Shown: piece by piece, positions 36,463-45,911 of the stretch | How the letters are laid out: every line of letters starts with the position of its first letter | Position numbering within the stretch: the stretch's first letter is position 1 | NCBI RefSeq assembly: GCF_004569505.1 | Contig: NZ_SPPK01000006.1 | Span: forward strand, 96,883 to 160,882 | Direction of reading: 5' to 3' | Length of the DNA stretch: 64,000 bases | From: Dysgonomonas mossii | GTDB taxonomy: Bacteria; Bacteroidota; Bacteroidia; Bacteroidales; Dysgonomonadaceae | Program-made: the position numbers and the translations under genes | The notes under the pieces: model-generated | Told to the model about the DNA's origin: nothing | Databases searched by the model: none | Seen by the model: only the letters and a program-made list of their open reading frames with translations

Positions 36463-37959
36463 TTATTCTATCACTTTCTTTGCATCTATTCGTCTCACGA
36501 CTATGCCGTAAATAACCAAAGCAATGGCCGAAACTAGCCCTATGGCAAAAAATACATACCAAAGGTAATGAGCGTTGGCAGTAGCTGCCGCATAATCAGC
36601 GGCAAAGTTGGTAGAATTGGCAAAGCGCTCCGACAGTGGATCGGGACAAAATCTTTCCAATAAGAAACCGGCAACAATAAAGCTGACCAACGAGGAAACG
36701 AATGAATGTAAATGGCTGAACCCAAGATAAAGCCCCTCTTCTCCTTTAGGCGATTGTAATGAGAAGTATTCGAGAAAACGAGGAGAAATAAAACATTCAG
36801 CTATGGCCTGAAAAGCGATACCCACAATAAGGGTAAGCGTTACAGGATGTATGGTCGTCAGTCCAAATACAGAAATAGGTTCACCACCCATTATATTTCC
36901 AAAGGACATGATCAGTGCTGAGAAAGGTATAATAAACATACCTACCATGATAGACGATAACGGCGAGCGCTTTTTCATTATCGTGGTAATCAGGTTTACC
37001 AACAGGAAGACAAAGAAAGGATTTACGTTAGCAATCCATCCCGGAGAAGCATCGGCTCCTACCATACGGATTACATATTTAGGCATAGAGGCATACATCT
37101 GCTGCTGTACAATCCAGAAACCGCTGGTGATAAGTATCAAAGCAACAAGGCGTCCGTTCTTACACACCTTTATCAAGGCTTGCCATATCTCCGAAAGGCT
37201 CTTACCTTGTCCTGCCGTTTGTGTCGACTTATACATAAAGAAAACAATAACAAGAGCAATTAAAGTCATCGTTCCCGAGAAATAGTTCAAATATACCAAC
37301 CCTTGATCTCCAATACTTTTGCGAAGCGGATCGACTACAGTCTTACCTGTAAAAGCTCCGATATTCACCATCATATAGAAAATAGCAAAACCTCTTGCTC
37401 GAGTTTCGGTAGTCGTTTCTTTAGCCACAGTACCCGAAATCACTGATTTTATAAAAGCTCCACCCACAACAATCAGCAACAGTATAGGAACAATTGTCCA
37501 TTGTTGCATACTTTCTCTGAGACCTGTAAACGTAGTGTATCTGTCAAAGTTACCGACTCCTAAAGAGGTAAAAAAGGAACGGAAAGTTTCTATTACCAGT
37601 CCGCTATCTTTAGCGCCGGACTCTAGTCCTACTGCATTGGCAGCACCATATTGAACAAGCCCCGCACTCTCCAAAAGAGTAGGCACTAAGCCCAGCCCGA
37701 AATACCCGACGGTAAGAAGAGCAAAGGCAACCATTATAGCTTTACGGAAACCGATTCTATCGGAATATGCACCAACAAATGTGGGTAAGAAATACAACAA
37801 TGCAGAAAACGAACCGGCGATAATACCGGCCTCAACATCATTGAAACCCCATACATTGGATAGATATAAGGTTAATGAAATAAAAATTGCATAATACGCT
37901 AGCCGCTCCAACAGCTCAACTGTGTTGGCGACCCAAAAGGCTTTTGAGAATTTAGTCAT
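36463..37959 (-). CDS. MFS transporter of the POT/PTR (peptide) type
   Basis: A 498-residue protein with 12 or more membrane helices. The first helix carries ELLERLAYYAI, the ExxER-x-x-YY motif that defines proton-coupled oligopeptide transporters. FVGAYSDRIGFRKAIMVA is the major-facilitator loop 2-3 motif. A long loop of about 75 residues between helices 3 and 4 (about 95-160) is unusual for the family. Substrates of POT proteins are di- and tripeptides; here it is only inferred. It stands alone. Confidence 0.8.
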   Translation of the reverse strand: MTKFSKAFWVANTVELLERLAYYAIFISLTLYLSNVWGFNDVEAGIIAGSFSALLYFLPTFVGAYSDRIGFRKAIMVAFALLTVGYFGLGLVPTLLESAGLVQYGAANAVGLESGAKDSGLVIETFRSFFTSLGVGNFDRYTTFTGLRESMQQWTIVPILLLIVVGGAFIKSVISGTVAKETTTETRARGFAIFYMMVNIGAFTGKTVVDPLRKSIGDQGLVYLNYFSGTMTLIALVIVFFMYKSTQTAGQGKSLSEIWQALIKVCKNGRLVALILITSGFWIVQQQMYASMPKYVIRMVGADASPGWIANVNPFFVFLLVNLITTIMKKRSPLSSIMVGMFIIPFSALIMSFGNIMGGEPISVFGLTTIHPVTLTLIVGIAFQAIAECFISPRFLEYFSLQSPKGEEGLYLGFSHLHSFVSSLVSFIVAGFLLERFCPDPLSERFANSTNFAADYAAATANAHYLWYVFFAIGLVSAIALVIYGIVVRRIDAKKVIE

Positions 37960-38050
37960 CAGTCTTTATAGAATTATTAAAAATAAATTGAATTGCGACA
38001 AAAATAAGAAAATTATCCGATTTAACAGTTAAAAAGTTGTCCGGATGACA

Positions 38051-39202
38051 CTATTCAGCCTTTTTTAACTCAATACAGAATGTTGTCCCCACACCGATTT
38101 CTGATGTTTTGACATAAATCCGCCCCTTGTGATAAGACTCAATGATACGCTTCGCCAATGAGAGTCCGAGCCCCCAGCCTCTAGATTTTGTTGTATAACC
38201 GGGATTGAAAATAGTTCTGAACTTAGATTTGGGAATTCCCTTCCCTGTATCTTGTATATCGAGGGATACAAACTTCCCTTTTTCAGAAAGCCGATATATT
38301 ATTTGCCCTTGTCCGCTCATAGCATCAACGGCATTTTTGGTAAGATTTTCTATTACCCAGCTTAGCAATGGCTCGTTCACCTGTGCATAGAGAAGCTTAT
38401 CTGACAGCTCGACAACAAAAACAACTTTCTTTGATATCCGCTTTTCGAGATAAGCAATCGACCGATGAATTATATCTACCATATTTTGAGATTCTAAGGC
38501 AGGAACCGAACCTATTTTAGAAAACCGATCCGTAATCATTTGCAGTCGGTCTACATCTTTCTCCATATCTCTTACAATAGACTGATCCGTTTCTTTGAGT
38601 TTCAGATATTCCAGCCATGCCAACAAAGAAGAAATAGGCGTCCCTAACTGATGAGCAGTCTCTTTAGACAACCCTACCCACAGACGATCCTGCTCCATTC
38701 TCATAGTAGTAAACAGAGCGAAGAAAGCTGTAATCATAAATATAAACAGCACACCCAATTGAACATAAGGATATAGCTGCAATTGTTTTAACGTATACGA
38801 ATCATCATAATATATGTACTGATCGAACCCCTCAGCTTCAATGATGATCGGCTCATGTCTTTTCTTAAAAGATTCTGCTCTTTGCTTCAGAAAAATCTGA
38901 TCGTCAAGCTCGGGGAGATCAATGTTTGCCGAAGTATAAAAATTCTCTTTTTTATCGTATAGTATAACAGGTATCGTCGTATTACTTTTCAGTATCTGAG
39001 CAACCAGATTCATATTCATATTTTCAGCATTGCTAGCCATTTCTTTTGTAGCCTCAGCCCAAATCTCAATTTTATTTCTCTCTTCTTTCGACAGATTCTC
39101 GACCAAAAAATGTGACACGATAAGAGATGCCACCACAATAAGAAGAGCAATGACTACAAACAGATACCTGAATAGTATTTTATTATTTTCGAATAATTTC
39201 AT
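38051..39202 (-). CDS. Sensor histidine kinase without adjacent response regulator
   Basis: A 383-residue membrane kinase. Helices at about 11-31 and 146-165 flank a periplasmic sensor domain. The dimerisation helix has ETAHQLGTPISSLLAWLEYL with the phospho-accepting His. The ATPase domain shows the N box (ENLTKNAVDAM), G1 (DTGKGIP), F box (IFNPGYTTK) and G2 (GWGLGLSLAKRI). No response regulator gene lies next to it, so its partner must be elsewhere. It is divergent from glyA and has a GTGACA site about 88 bp upstream. Confidence 0.92.
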   Translation of the reverse strand: MKLFENNKILFRYLFVVIALLIVVASLIVSHFLVENLSKEERNKIEIWAEATKEMASNAENMNMNLVAQILKSNTTIPVILYDKKENFYTSANIDLPELDDQIFLKQRAESFKKRHEPIIIEAEGFDQYIYYDDSYTLKQLQLYPYVQLGVLFIFMITAFFALFTTMRMEQDRLWVGLSKETAHQLGTPISSLLAWLEYLKLKETDQSIVRDMEKDVDRLQMITDRFSKIGSVPALESQNMVDIIHRSIAYLEKRISKKVVFVVELSDKLLYAQVNEPLLSWVIENLTKNAVDAMSGQGQIIYRLSEKGKFVSLDIQDTGKGIPKSKFRTIFNPGYTTKSRGWGLGLSLAKRIIESYHKGRIYVKTSEIGVGTTFCIELKKAE

Positions 39203-39280
39203 TCAATATATGCTTTATTATACACCTAACGCTTTATACGCCTATTATATTTGATTTTAAACAACTTACCAACATATATC

Positions 39281-39335
39281 TCACCAAAAGGTGACAAAGG
39301 TGACAGTTATTTGTATGTTTTTAAGTGTCACTTTT
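39281..39335 (-). promoter_or_regulatory. GTGACA direct-repeat site C, upstream of the sensor kinase gene
   Basis: GTGACA units start at 39291 and 39300 (9-bp period), and an inverted TGTCAC starts at 39326, again 26 bp after the second unit as in site B. TCACC at 39281-39285 adds a further inverted partial unit. The site is about 84-133 bp upstream of the kinase start codon. Confidence 0.58.
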
Positions 39336-39539
39336 CTCTTTGCAAAAACACCAGTATATATAGATAAAGTTTAATATTTCTTATATGCGATATACACAGA
39401 GACAATATTTTTATCCATTTCCTTAAAGGAAAAATCTTCCTCCGAAAAATTATATATTTTCTGCATCTAAGATACAAACTAGCTTTTACATCAAGAAAAT
39501 AATTAAAGAAAAGACTACGATATAAATTACTAAAATAGT

Positions 39540-39547
39540 TACCTTTG
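39540..39547 (+). promoter_or_regulatory. -7 promoter element (TACCTTTG) of glyA
   Basis: TACCTTTG matches TAnnTTTG and lies 36 bp before the glyA ATG. Confidence 0.6.
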
Positions 39548-39583
39548 CTCGATGATTTATTTACCTCATAATTTTATCAGTTT

Positions 39584-40864
39584 ATGAAAAGAGACACAGC
39601 CATTTTTGATATTATTGAAAAAGAGTATCAACGACAACTGAAAGGGATTGAACTTATCGCCTCTGAAAACTTTGTCAGTGAACAAGTAATGGAGGCTATG
39701 GGATCATGCTTAACAAACAAATATGCAGAAGGGTATCCGGGCAAAAGATATTATGGGGGATGCGAAATTGTAGACCTTAGCGAACAGCTAGCTATAGATA
39801 GGCTAAAAGAAATATTCGGAGCGGAGTGGGCTAACGTACAACCACACTCGGGAGCTCAGGCAAATGCAGCAGTATTCCTTGCTTGTATGCAGGCCGGAGA
39901 TAAATTCCTTGGACTGAACCTTTCACACGGAGGACACTTATCACATGGTTCGCCTGTCAACTTCTCAGGATTGATGTTTCATGCATTGGAATACAATGTA
40001 AAACAAGAGACAGAGCAAGTAGACTACGAGCAAATGGAAGAAGTTGCCCGTACAGAGAAACCTAAAATTATCATCGCCGGAGCATCGGCCTATTCTCGCG
40101 ACTGGGATTATGCACGTATCCGCAAAATAGCCGACGAAATAGGTGCTATATTTATGGTAGATATGGCTCACCCGGCAGGACTGGTTGCAGCAGGATTGCT
40201 TAACAATCCTCTTCCTCACGCACACATTGTGACTACAACAACTCACAAAACATTGCGTGGACCACGTGGTGGTGCAATTATGCTAGGCAAAGACTTTGAA
40301 AATCCTTGGGGCAAGAAAACTCCGAAAGGAGAAGTACGCATGATGTCTGCATTGCTAGACTCGGCAGTATTCCCGGGTATTCAAGGCGGGCCGCTAGAGC
40401 ATGTGATTGCAGCTAAAGCGGTATCATTTGGCGAAGCTCTCGATCCTTCATACAAAGTTTATCAGGCTCAAGTGAAAAAGAATGCGGCTGTTATGGCTCA
40501 AGCTTTTATGGATAAAGGCTACAAAGTAGTATCAGGAGGAACAGACAATCACTCTATGCTTATAGATTTGCGTCCAAAATTCCCTGAACTGACAGGAAAG
40601 CTTGCCGAAAAAGTTCTTGTAGAAGCCGATATCACCACCAATAAGAATATGGTTCCGTTCGATAGTCGCAGTCCATTCCTTACATCAGGTCTTCGATTCG
40701 GTACTCCGGCAATCACTACACGTGGAGCAAAGGAGCCTTTGATGGGAGAAATAGTGGAATTGATAGATACAGTTCTTTCTAATCCGGAAGACGGAAAAGT
40801 AATAAAAGCTGTACGTGAGAAAGTAAATGGAATAATGAAAGATTATCCATTATTTGCTTGGTAG
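39584..40864 (+). CDS. glyA: Serine hydroxymethyltransferase
   Basis: At 426 residues this is the usual length for the enzyme that converts serine and tetrahydrofolate to glycine and methylene-tetrahydrofolate. Signatures are [10 protein letters not shown] (20-29), [52 protein letters not shown] and [14 protein letters not shown] with the PLP lysine. It appears complete. It is divergent from the sensor kinase gene. Confidence 0.97.
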   Translation: MKRDTAIFDIIEKEYQRQLKGIELIASENFVSEQVMEAMGSCLTNKYAEGYPGKRYYGGCEIVDLSEQLAIDRLKEIFGAEWANVQPHSGAQANAAVFLACMQAGDKFLGLNLSHGGHLSHGSPVNFSGLMFHALEYNVKQETEQVDYEQMEEVARTEKPKIIIAGASAYSRDWDYARIRKIADEIGAIFMVDMAHPAGLVAAGLLNNPLPHAHIVTTTTHKTLRGPRGGAIMLGKDFENPWGKKTPKGEVRMMSALLDSAVFPGIQGGPLEHVIAAKAVSFGEALDPSYKVYQAQVKKNAAVMAQAFMDKGYKVVSGGTDNHSMLIDLRPKFPELTGKLAEKVLVEADITTNKNMVPFDSRSPFLTSGLRFGTPAITTRGAKEPLMGEIVELIDTVLSNPEDGKVIKAVREKVNGIMKDYPLFAW

Positions 40865-40908
40865 AATACTATTCCTGTTTGATAGAACTTAACTAATATA
40901 CAAAGATA

Positions 40909-40964
40909 AGAAGCTGTTTAATAAGGCAATTACACCTCATAGTGTTTGCTTTTAAACAGCTTCT
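40909..40964 (+). terminator. Long-stem hairpin after glyA
   Basis: AGAAGCTGTTTA (40909-40920) pairs with TAAACAGCTTCT (40953-40964) around a 32-nt loop. No T-run follows, so termination is less certain. The stem ends 12 bp before the next start codon. Confidence 0.5.
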
Positions 40965-40976
40965 GTATGTATTCCG

Positions 40977-42932
40977 ATGAAAAAAATCAAAATAAGCATT
41001 CTATATGTATTGTCGATACATATAATGGCATTAATCATAATGTCACTGCAACGTACCTTATTATTACTCACAAATCTGCAACATATAGAAAGTGTAACCT
41101 CAAAAGCCAGTTGGATTTTCTCAGCTTTGCTCCGAGGTATTTGGTTCGACAATGTTATAGCATGCTACATCTCAGCATTACCACTCGTAGTTATTTGCAT
41201 TCTGGGTCTTTTTAATAAAGTAAATAAAATTACGTTCAGTTCATTCAATGTATACTATATACTGATCTATACAGTGGTTTTTGCGATTGGTTTTGCAGAC
41301 ATTCCTTACTTCGCTTATTTCTTCAAACATCTGAACAGTTCTATCTTCAATTGGAATGAAGAAAGCAGTACAACTGCCAAAATGATATTCGAAGAAACAT
41401 CATATTACATATATATGGGTGTTTTTCTTCTGGTAGTCATCGCTTTTGGATATCTGATTTTCAAATTGAGCAAAAGGCTTTTAAAACTACAGCAAGAAAA
41501 TATAAAAGGAAAAGAATATTTCATTTACATTCCCACTTGTATTATCCTTGCCATACTATGCATATTGGGTATCAGGGGGCGTTTCGGATACAATCCGATA
41601 AAAACAAGCCAAGCTTACTTTTGCAACAATTCATTCTTAAATCAGTTGGGCATAAACCCTTCTTTTTATTTCTTGCGGGATGTTATCGAATCATCGAAAA
41701 CTCATCATAGCATAGACAATGTTATTTCAGAAAAAGACGCTATTTCATATACACAGAAGTTTTTCGGACTAAATCCGGCTGATGAGCAAAAGTCGCCTAT
41801 TGCCCGATATATTAAAGCAGAAAGTCCGGCAAAAGAGATGAATATCGTCGTCATACTCATGGAATCGATGTCTGCCGATCTGCTAAAAGTCACAGAAAAC
41901 GGAAAAGAAATAACTCCATTTCTCAACCAGCTTATAAAGAAATCATATTATTTCGATCATTTTTATTCAGCCGGCACACATACCAATCATGGCATCTTAG
42001 CCACACTGTACGGACTACCGGCCTTGTTTGATAAGAACATGATGAAAAATGTAACAATCCCTTTATGCCAGGGGTTGCCAAATACGTTACAAGAGCAAAA
42101 TTACAAAACGATGTTCTTCATGCCGCACGAGTCCCAGTATGACAATATGAATGCTTTCTTATTGGAAAATGGATTTGAAGAAATATATTCTCAAGAAAAC
42201 TATCCACCCAAAATGCGAAAAAACAGCTTTGGTGTTGCAGATGATTTTCTACTCAGTTATTCGCTGAACAAAATAAATGAAAAGGCTCCGACGTCATCTC
42301 CTTTTTTTGCAACAATACTCACAGTGAGCAATCATCCTCCATATATTGTACCTGAAAAATTTGAAAATGTAAGCACAAAACCCGAATTCCAAATAGTAGC
42401 ATTTGCAGATGATGCTATACGACAATTTTTTACTGATGCAGAAAAACAAAGCTGGTTTAAAAACACAATATTTGTACTGCTTGGAGACCATGGAAAAATA
42501 GTGGGCACACAAACCTATGAAATGCCTCTTTCGCTAAACCATATCCCACTGATCATATACTCTCCGGCGTTTACAGATATGCCCACAACGGTTTCCAATC
42601 CGGGAGGACAAGTTGATGTATTCCCTACCATTATGGGTTTACTAGACCGTTCGTACATGAATAATACTTTTGGGGTAGACATGTTCAAGACAAAACGTCC
42701 GTATATGTTTTTCTCTTCTGATAATGCGCTTGGATGTATCGATGATAAATACTTTTATACTTATAACTTCAAATCGAAGATAGATGGGTTATATGAATAT
42801 AGTGAAAATAGTAGCGAGAATGTTCTTTCTCAATTCAAACAGAAAGCAGATAGCATGAACTTATATTCAGCAGCCATGTTTCAAACTGCTAACTATATGC
42901 TCAAACATGAACTGACAAGAGTAAAGAAATAA
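40977..42932 (+). CDS. LTA-synthase-like membrane sulfatase-fold phosphotransferase
   Basis: A 651-residue protein with five membrane helices in the first 220 residues and a periplasmic alkaline-phosphatase-fold domain (about 265-600). NIVVILMESMSAD provides the metal-binding Glu, AGTHTNHGILATLYGLP the catalytic Thr, and LLGDHGK the distal Asp-His pair. The family includes LtaS and phosphoglycerol transferases such as MdoB, plus phosphoethanolamine transferases. A Gram-negative bacterium has no lipoteichoic acid, so the likely job is to move a phospho-head group onto a lipid or periplasmic glycan. Substrate unknown. Confidence 0.88.
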   Translation: MKKIKISILYVLSIHIMALIIMSLQRTLLLLTNLQHIESVTSKASWIFSALLRGIWFDNVIACYISALPLVVICILGLFNKVNKITFSSFNVYYILIYTVVFAIGFADIPYFAYFFKHLNSSIFNWNEESSTTAKMIFEETSYYIYMGVFLLVVIAFGYLIFKLSKRLLKLQQENIKGKEYFIYIPTCIILAILCILGIRGRFGYNPIKTSQAYFCNNSFLNQLGINPSFYFLRDVIESSKTHHSIDNVISEKDAISYTQKFFGLNPADEQKSPIARYIKAESPAKEMNIVVILMESMSADLLKVTENGKEITPFLNQLIKKSYYFDHFYSAGTHTNHGILATLYGLPALFDKNMMKNVTIPLCQGLPNTLQEQNYKTMFFMPHESQYDNMNAFLLENGFEEIYSQENYPPKMRKNSFGVADDFLLSYSLNKINEKAPTSSPFFATILTVSNHPPYIVPEKFENVSTKPEFQIVAFADDAIRQFFTDAEKQSWFKNTIFVLLGDHGKIVGTQTYEMPLSLNHIPLIIYSPAFTDMPTTVSNPGGQVDVFPTIMGLLDRSYMNNTFGVDMFKTKRPYMFFSSDNALGCIDDKYFYTYNFKSKIDGLYEYSENSSENVLSQFKQKADSMNLYSAAMFQTANYMLKHELTRVKK

Positions 42933-43161
42933 AAAAACACATATCCCATAACGGACTAGACTCCAAACACTCAGCGGCATAGTATTTTCAGACTAAAACA
43001 TAAATAGCTTTATCACTATCAAATAGGTGGATACCAATACCGTATAGTGTAATATAGACAATTATTAGGCAATAGTAATGTTAAATTAAAAATTAATTTG
43101 TAATTTAGCCTAAAATTACATGAGTACAATTTCCCAGAATACTTATACAGAGTGTAGTCCA

Positions 43162-44004
43162 ATGAAAACTTATTATAGAAGTATATTTATACTTTTGTCA
43201 TTTTTACTATTCGCTTGTACATCTGAAAACGAAGAAGCACAAAGACAATTAAATACAGCCCGACAGCTTTATTCGCAGGCTGAATACGCTTTAGCTAAAC
43301 AGACTCTTGATAGCCTGAAAGCAAATCACCCGAAAGCTTTTCCACAATTACAGGCAGGGATCTTGCTGTTAGACTCGATTCGCAGAGGAGAGAACGAGCA
43401 AATAATAGCGCAATGCGATTCGCTTATATCTTCTTTTGAACCCAAAGTAGAACAAGAGAAAACGAAGTTTAGCTTTCAACAAAACAAGCAATACCAAGAA
43501 ACAGGAAGCTATATTCCAAAAGAGAGTGTAACCTCATCTATTACATCTACAACTCTTCGTTCGGGAGTAGAAGAAAATGGACAGTTATATATTGAAAGTG
43601 TATTTATTGGCGGACAAAAACATAATAAGATAAAGATTTTGTCAAAAGATGGCTCATTCGCAGAGTCTATACCTGTAAACGACGATGGTTTGAACTATCG
43701 CTTCTCAAACATGGGCAAAACGTATGAAGTAATCCGATTCTCAGGTAGTAAGGAAAATGGAATTGCAAAGTTCATTTTCTCAAATACCAATAATCCTTTA
43801 TCGGTCACTTTAGATGGACAAGGAAGGTATACATATACTTTATCGCAACAGGTAAAGTCGGCGATTTCCAAATCGTATCAGTTATCAGTAATGATGTTGC
43901 AGCTCGATAGCCTTAAAACAGCTAAAGAGAAAGCCGAATTTCACATCTATTATCTGGATAATAAAAAAGACAGCACAAACACTTACAACACAAAGCTACA
44001 ATAA
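43162..44004 (+). CDS. Lipoprotein of unknown function
   Basis: I start this at the ATG at 43162 because MKTYYRSIFILLSFLLFACTSE is a lipoprotein signal with lipobox LFAC; an upstream in-frame ATG at 43120 would bury it. The mature protein of about 260 residues begins with a helical stretch (EAQRQLNTARQLYSQAEYALAKQTLDSLKANHPKAFP) like half a TPR unit. It continues with a beta-rich domain (LYIESVFIGGQKHNKIKILSKDGSFAESIPV) and a coiled end. This family is widespread in Bacteroidales but uncharacterised as far as I know. Confidence 0.75.
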   Translation: MKTYYRSIFILLSFLLFACTSENEEAQRQLNTARQLYSQAEYALAKQTLDSLKANHPKAFPQLQAGILLLDSIRRGENEQIIAQCDSLISSFEPKVEQEKTKFSFQQNKQYQETGSYIPKESVTSSITSTTLRSGVEENGQLYIESVFIGGQKHNKIKILSKDGSFAESIPVNDDGLNYRFSNMGKTYEVIRFSGSKENGIAKFIFSNTNNPLSVTLDGQGRYTYTLSQQVKSAISKSYQLSVMMLQLDSLKTAKEKAEFHIYYLDNKKDSTNTYNTKLQ

Positions 44005-44015
44005 CTCTAATTTTT

Positions 44016-44756
44016 ATGAAAAAAGAAAAATCTACTGCCGAGCCTCAGAGAAAAGAAAAGGATATTTTCAATCTTAATATCTCGGTCGATTGTACAATAT
44101 TCGGATTTCACTCAGGAAGCCTCAAAGTTTTACTATGCAAACCCAGTGTCGGCGAAAAATGGATGCTTCCCGGAGGGCTTATAACAAGAGATGAAATACC
44201 GGATGAAACGGCACGCCGGATCTTAAAAGCAAAAACAGGGTTAAGCGATACCTATCTGAAGCAGTTCTCATTCTTTGGGAGAAAAGATAAAAAACAAGAA
44301 GAAAACGAAAACCCCGAAATACTTAGTGAAATTAGTCTGGCCTATTTTGCCCTTATCAAATCAGGAGATGCACAACTCGTCGAAGATAACGATACTGAAC
44401 ATATCGAATGGTTCGAAATAAATAATATCTCAGATTTACACCCGGAACATAAGATTATTTTTGAAACCGCTCTCTCTACCCTCCGCAAACAAATTGGATT
44501 CATACCTATCGGTTACGAACTTTTACCCGAAAAATTCACAATGCCCGAATTAAGAAGTATCTATGAGGCAATATTAGGAAGAGAACTAGACCGTAGAAAT
44601 TTCCAGCGCAAAATGCTCTCTATTGGCTTTATAAAAGCATTGAATGAAACACGGAAAGTAGGAGCTCACAAATCGCCCAATTTGTACTCTTTCGACAAGA
44701 AAAAATATGAGGAAGCTGAAAGACTTGGAATTCAGTTAATGAGCAACAACTTGTAA
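44016..44756 (+). CDS. NUDIX-fold transcriptional regulator (NrtR/AraR-like)
   Basis: A 246-residue protein with a NUDIX domain (about 20-150) followed by a winged helix (about 160-235: FTMPELRSIYEAILGRELDRRNFQRKMLSIGFI). In the NUDIX box the hydrolase pattern RExxEExG is replaced by RILKAKTG (68-75), so the three metal-binding glutamates are Ile, Ala and Lys. The protein is therefore a sensor and not a hydrolase, as in the NrtR-type regulators; the Bacteroides AraR protein has the same architecture. The ligand is probably an ADP-ribose-like or sugar effector. It lies 11 bp after the lipoprotein gene. Confidence 0.88.
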   Translation: MKKEKSTAEPQRKEKDIFNLNISVDCTIFGFHSGSLKVLLCKPSVGEKWMLPGGLITRDEIPDETARRILKAKTGLSDTYLKQFSFFGRKDKKQEENENPEILSEISLAYFALIKSGDAQLVEDNDTEHIEWFEINNISDLHPEHKIIFETALSTLRKQIGFIPIGYELLPEKFTMPELRSIYEAILGRELDRRNFQRKMLSIGFIKALNETRKVGAHKSPNLYSFDKKKYEEAERLGIQLMSNNL

Positions 44757-44795
44757 TCGTAAAATAAGGAAATAACCAGGAACATTAATTTATAA

Positions 44796-45911
44796 TTATT
44801 CAGCAAAACCGAAGTCCAGAAGGGATTGCCTCACATCAGAAAAAATATCAGCATTTATTTTATAAGCAAAATACTCTCTACGCAAAGGATAGTTATTCCG
44901 CTGCTGCTTGAAAGTCGCAGGAGATGCTTTTAGTCTTTCGAAGTCAGACATAGGGTCGTATGTATGCAATATAGCATCAAAGAGAAAATTATCGGAGTTT
45001 TTTAGTCCTGTGAGATCTATTATAGGGTTTACAGGATCAGGCGCTATTATGCGAGATAACGGCTCTTTGCTCATCCCATAGAAATCGGCAACAGATTCAA
45101 GAGACATACGCGTTGCGTTGGCTTTTCCGTCTGCCGAATAACCTGCTATATGCGGAGTGGCAATATCAACCATCTCCATGTATTCAAGGTCTATATCGGG
45201 TTCTTTTTCCCAGCAATCGATAATTGCGCCCGATATAAGGTTGTTAGCTATAGCTATTTTTATAGCCGCTGTATCTACAATGCCTCCTCTCGCCGAATTT
45301 ATTATAATCGGTTTTCTCTTGAGAGACGAGAAGAACTCGGTATCTGCTAAATGATAAGTCTTATATTCGCCTTCTTTTGTTAAGGGTGTATGGAAAGTGA
45401 TAATATCAGCTTTATCTATTATTTCATCAAGACTGACAAATAAATCTCTCTGCTCAGCTTTTTGACGTGGTGGGTCATTTAGCAGAACCTTCATACCTAA
45501 CATTTCGCAAGCTTTCGCTACCTTTTTCCCTACATTCCCTACACCAACAATACCTATCGTTTTATCTTTGAGCTCAAAACCTTTCTGACGGGAGATTCTT
45601 ATCAATGAAGAAACTATATATTGCTGCACTGAACCGGAATTGCACCCCGGAGCATTATGCCAAACGATATCATGTGCATCACAGTAATCGGTATCGATAT
45701 GATCATAGCCAATAGTAGCGGAGCATATAAGCTTTACATTCGTATTTTTTAGTATTGCTTCGTCAAAGCGAGTAACAGTACGCACAATTAAGGCATCAGC
45801 CTCTTTGATCGCATCGTGGGTAAAAGCAGCACCATCGAGGTAAGTAACGTCTCCGTAATATTCGGCTGCACCTTTGAGATAGGGTATATTTTTGTCAGCT
45901 ATTATTTTCAT
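44796..45911 (-). CDS. pdxB: Erythronate-4-phosphate dehydrogenase
   Basis: A 371-residue D-2-hydroxyacid dehydrogenase. It has IIADKNIPYLKGAAEYYGDV at the start, the NAD-binding GIVGVGNVGKKVAKACEMLGMKVLLNDPPRQ, HTPLTKEGEYKTYHL, NSARGGIVDTAAI and TPHIAGYSADGKANATRMS with the catalytic His. The PdxB-specific DPPR after the Rossmann motif and the C-terminal dimerisation region (from about 285) identify it within the family. It acts in the DXP-independent vitamin B6 pathway. Its start overlaps the ABC ATPase gene by 17 bp. Confidence 0.94.
   Translation of the reverse strand: MKIIADKNIPYLKGAAEYYGDVTYLDGAAFTHDAIKEADALIVRTVTRFDEAILKNTNVKLICSATIGYDHIDTDYCDAHDIVWHNAPGCNSGSVQQYIVSSLIRISRQKGFELKDKTIGIVGVGNVGKKVAKACEMLGMKVLLNDPPRQKAEQRDLFVSLDEIIDKADIITFHTPLTKEGEYKTYHLADTEFFSSLKRKPIIINSARGGIVDTAAIKIAIANNLISGAIIDCWEKEPDIDLEYMEMVDIATPHIAGYSADGKANATRMSLESVADFYGMSKEPLSRIIAPDPVNPIIDLTGLKNSDNFLFDAILHTYDPMSDFERLKASPATFKQQRNNYPLRREYFAYKINADIFSDVRQSLLDFGFAE

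Larger units (their letters stand above)
39203..39583. other. Divergent intergenic region between the sensor kinase gene and glyA
   Basis: This 381-bp region holds no gene. It contains GTGACA site C (39281-39335), a perfect 7-1-7 inverted repeat TTTCCTTAAAGGAAA at 39418-39432, and the glyA -7 box at 39540. I see no glycine-riboswitch-like core upstream of glyA. Confidence 0.5.

Noticed and set aside
39203..39583. Glycine riboswitch upstream of glyA
   Set aside because: The promoter box is 36 bp from the ATG and no conserved aptamer core is visible.
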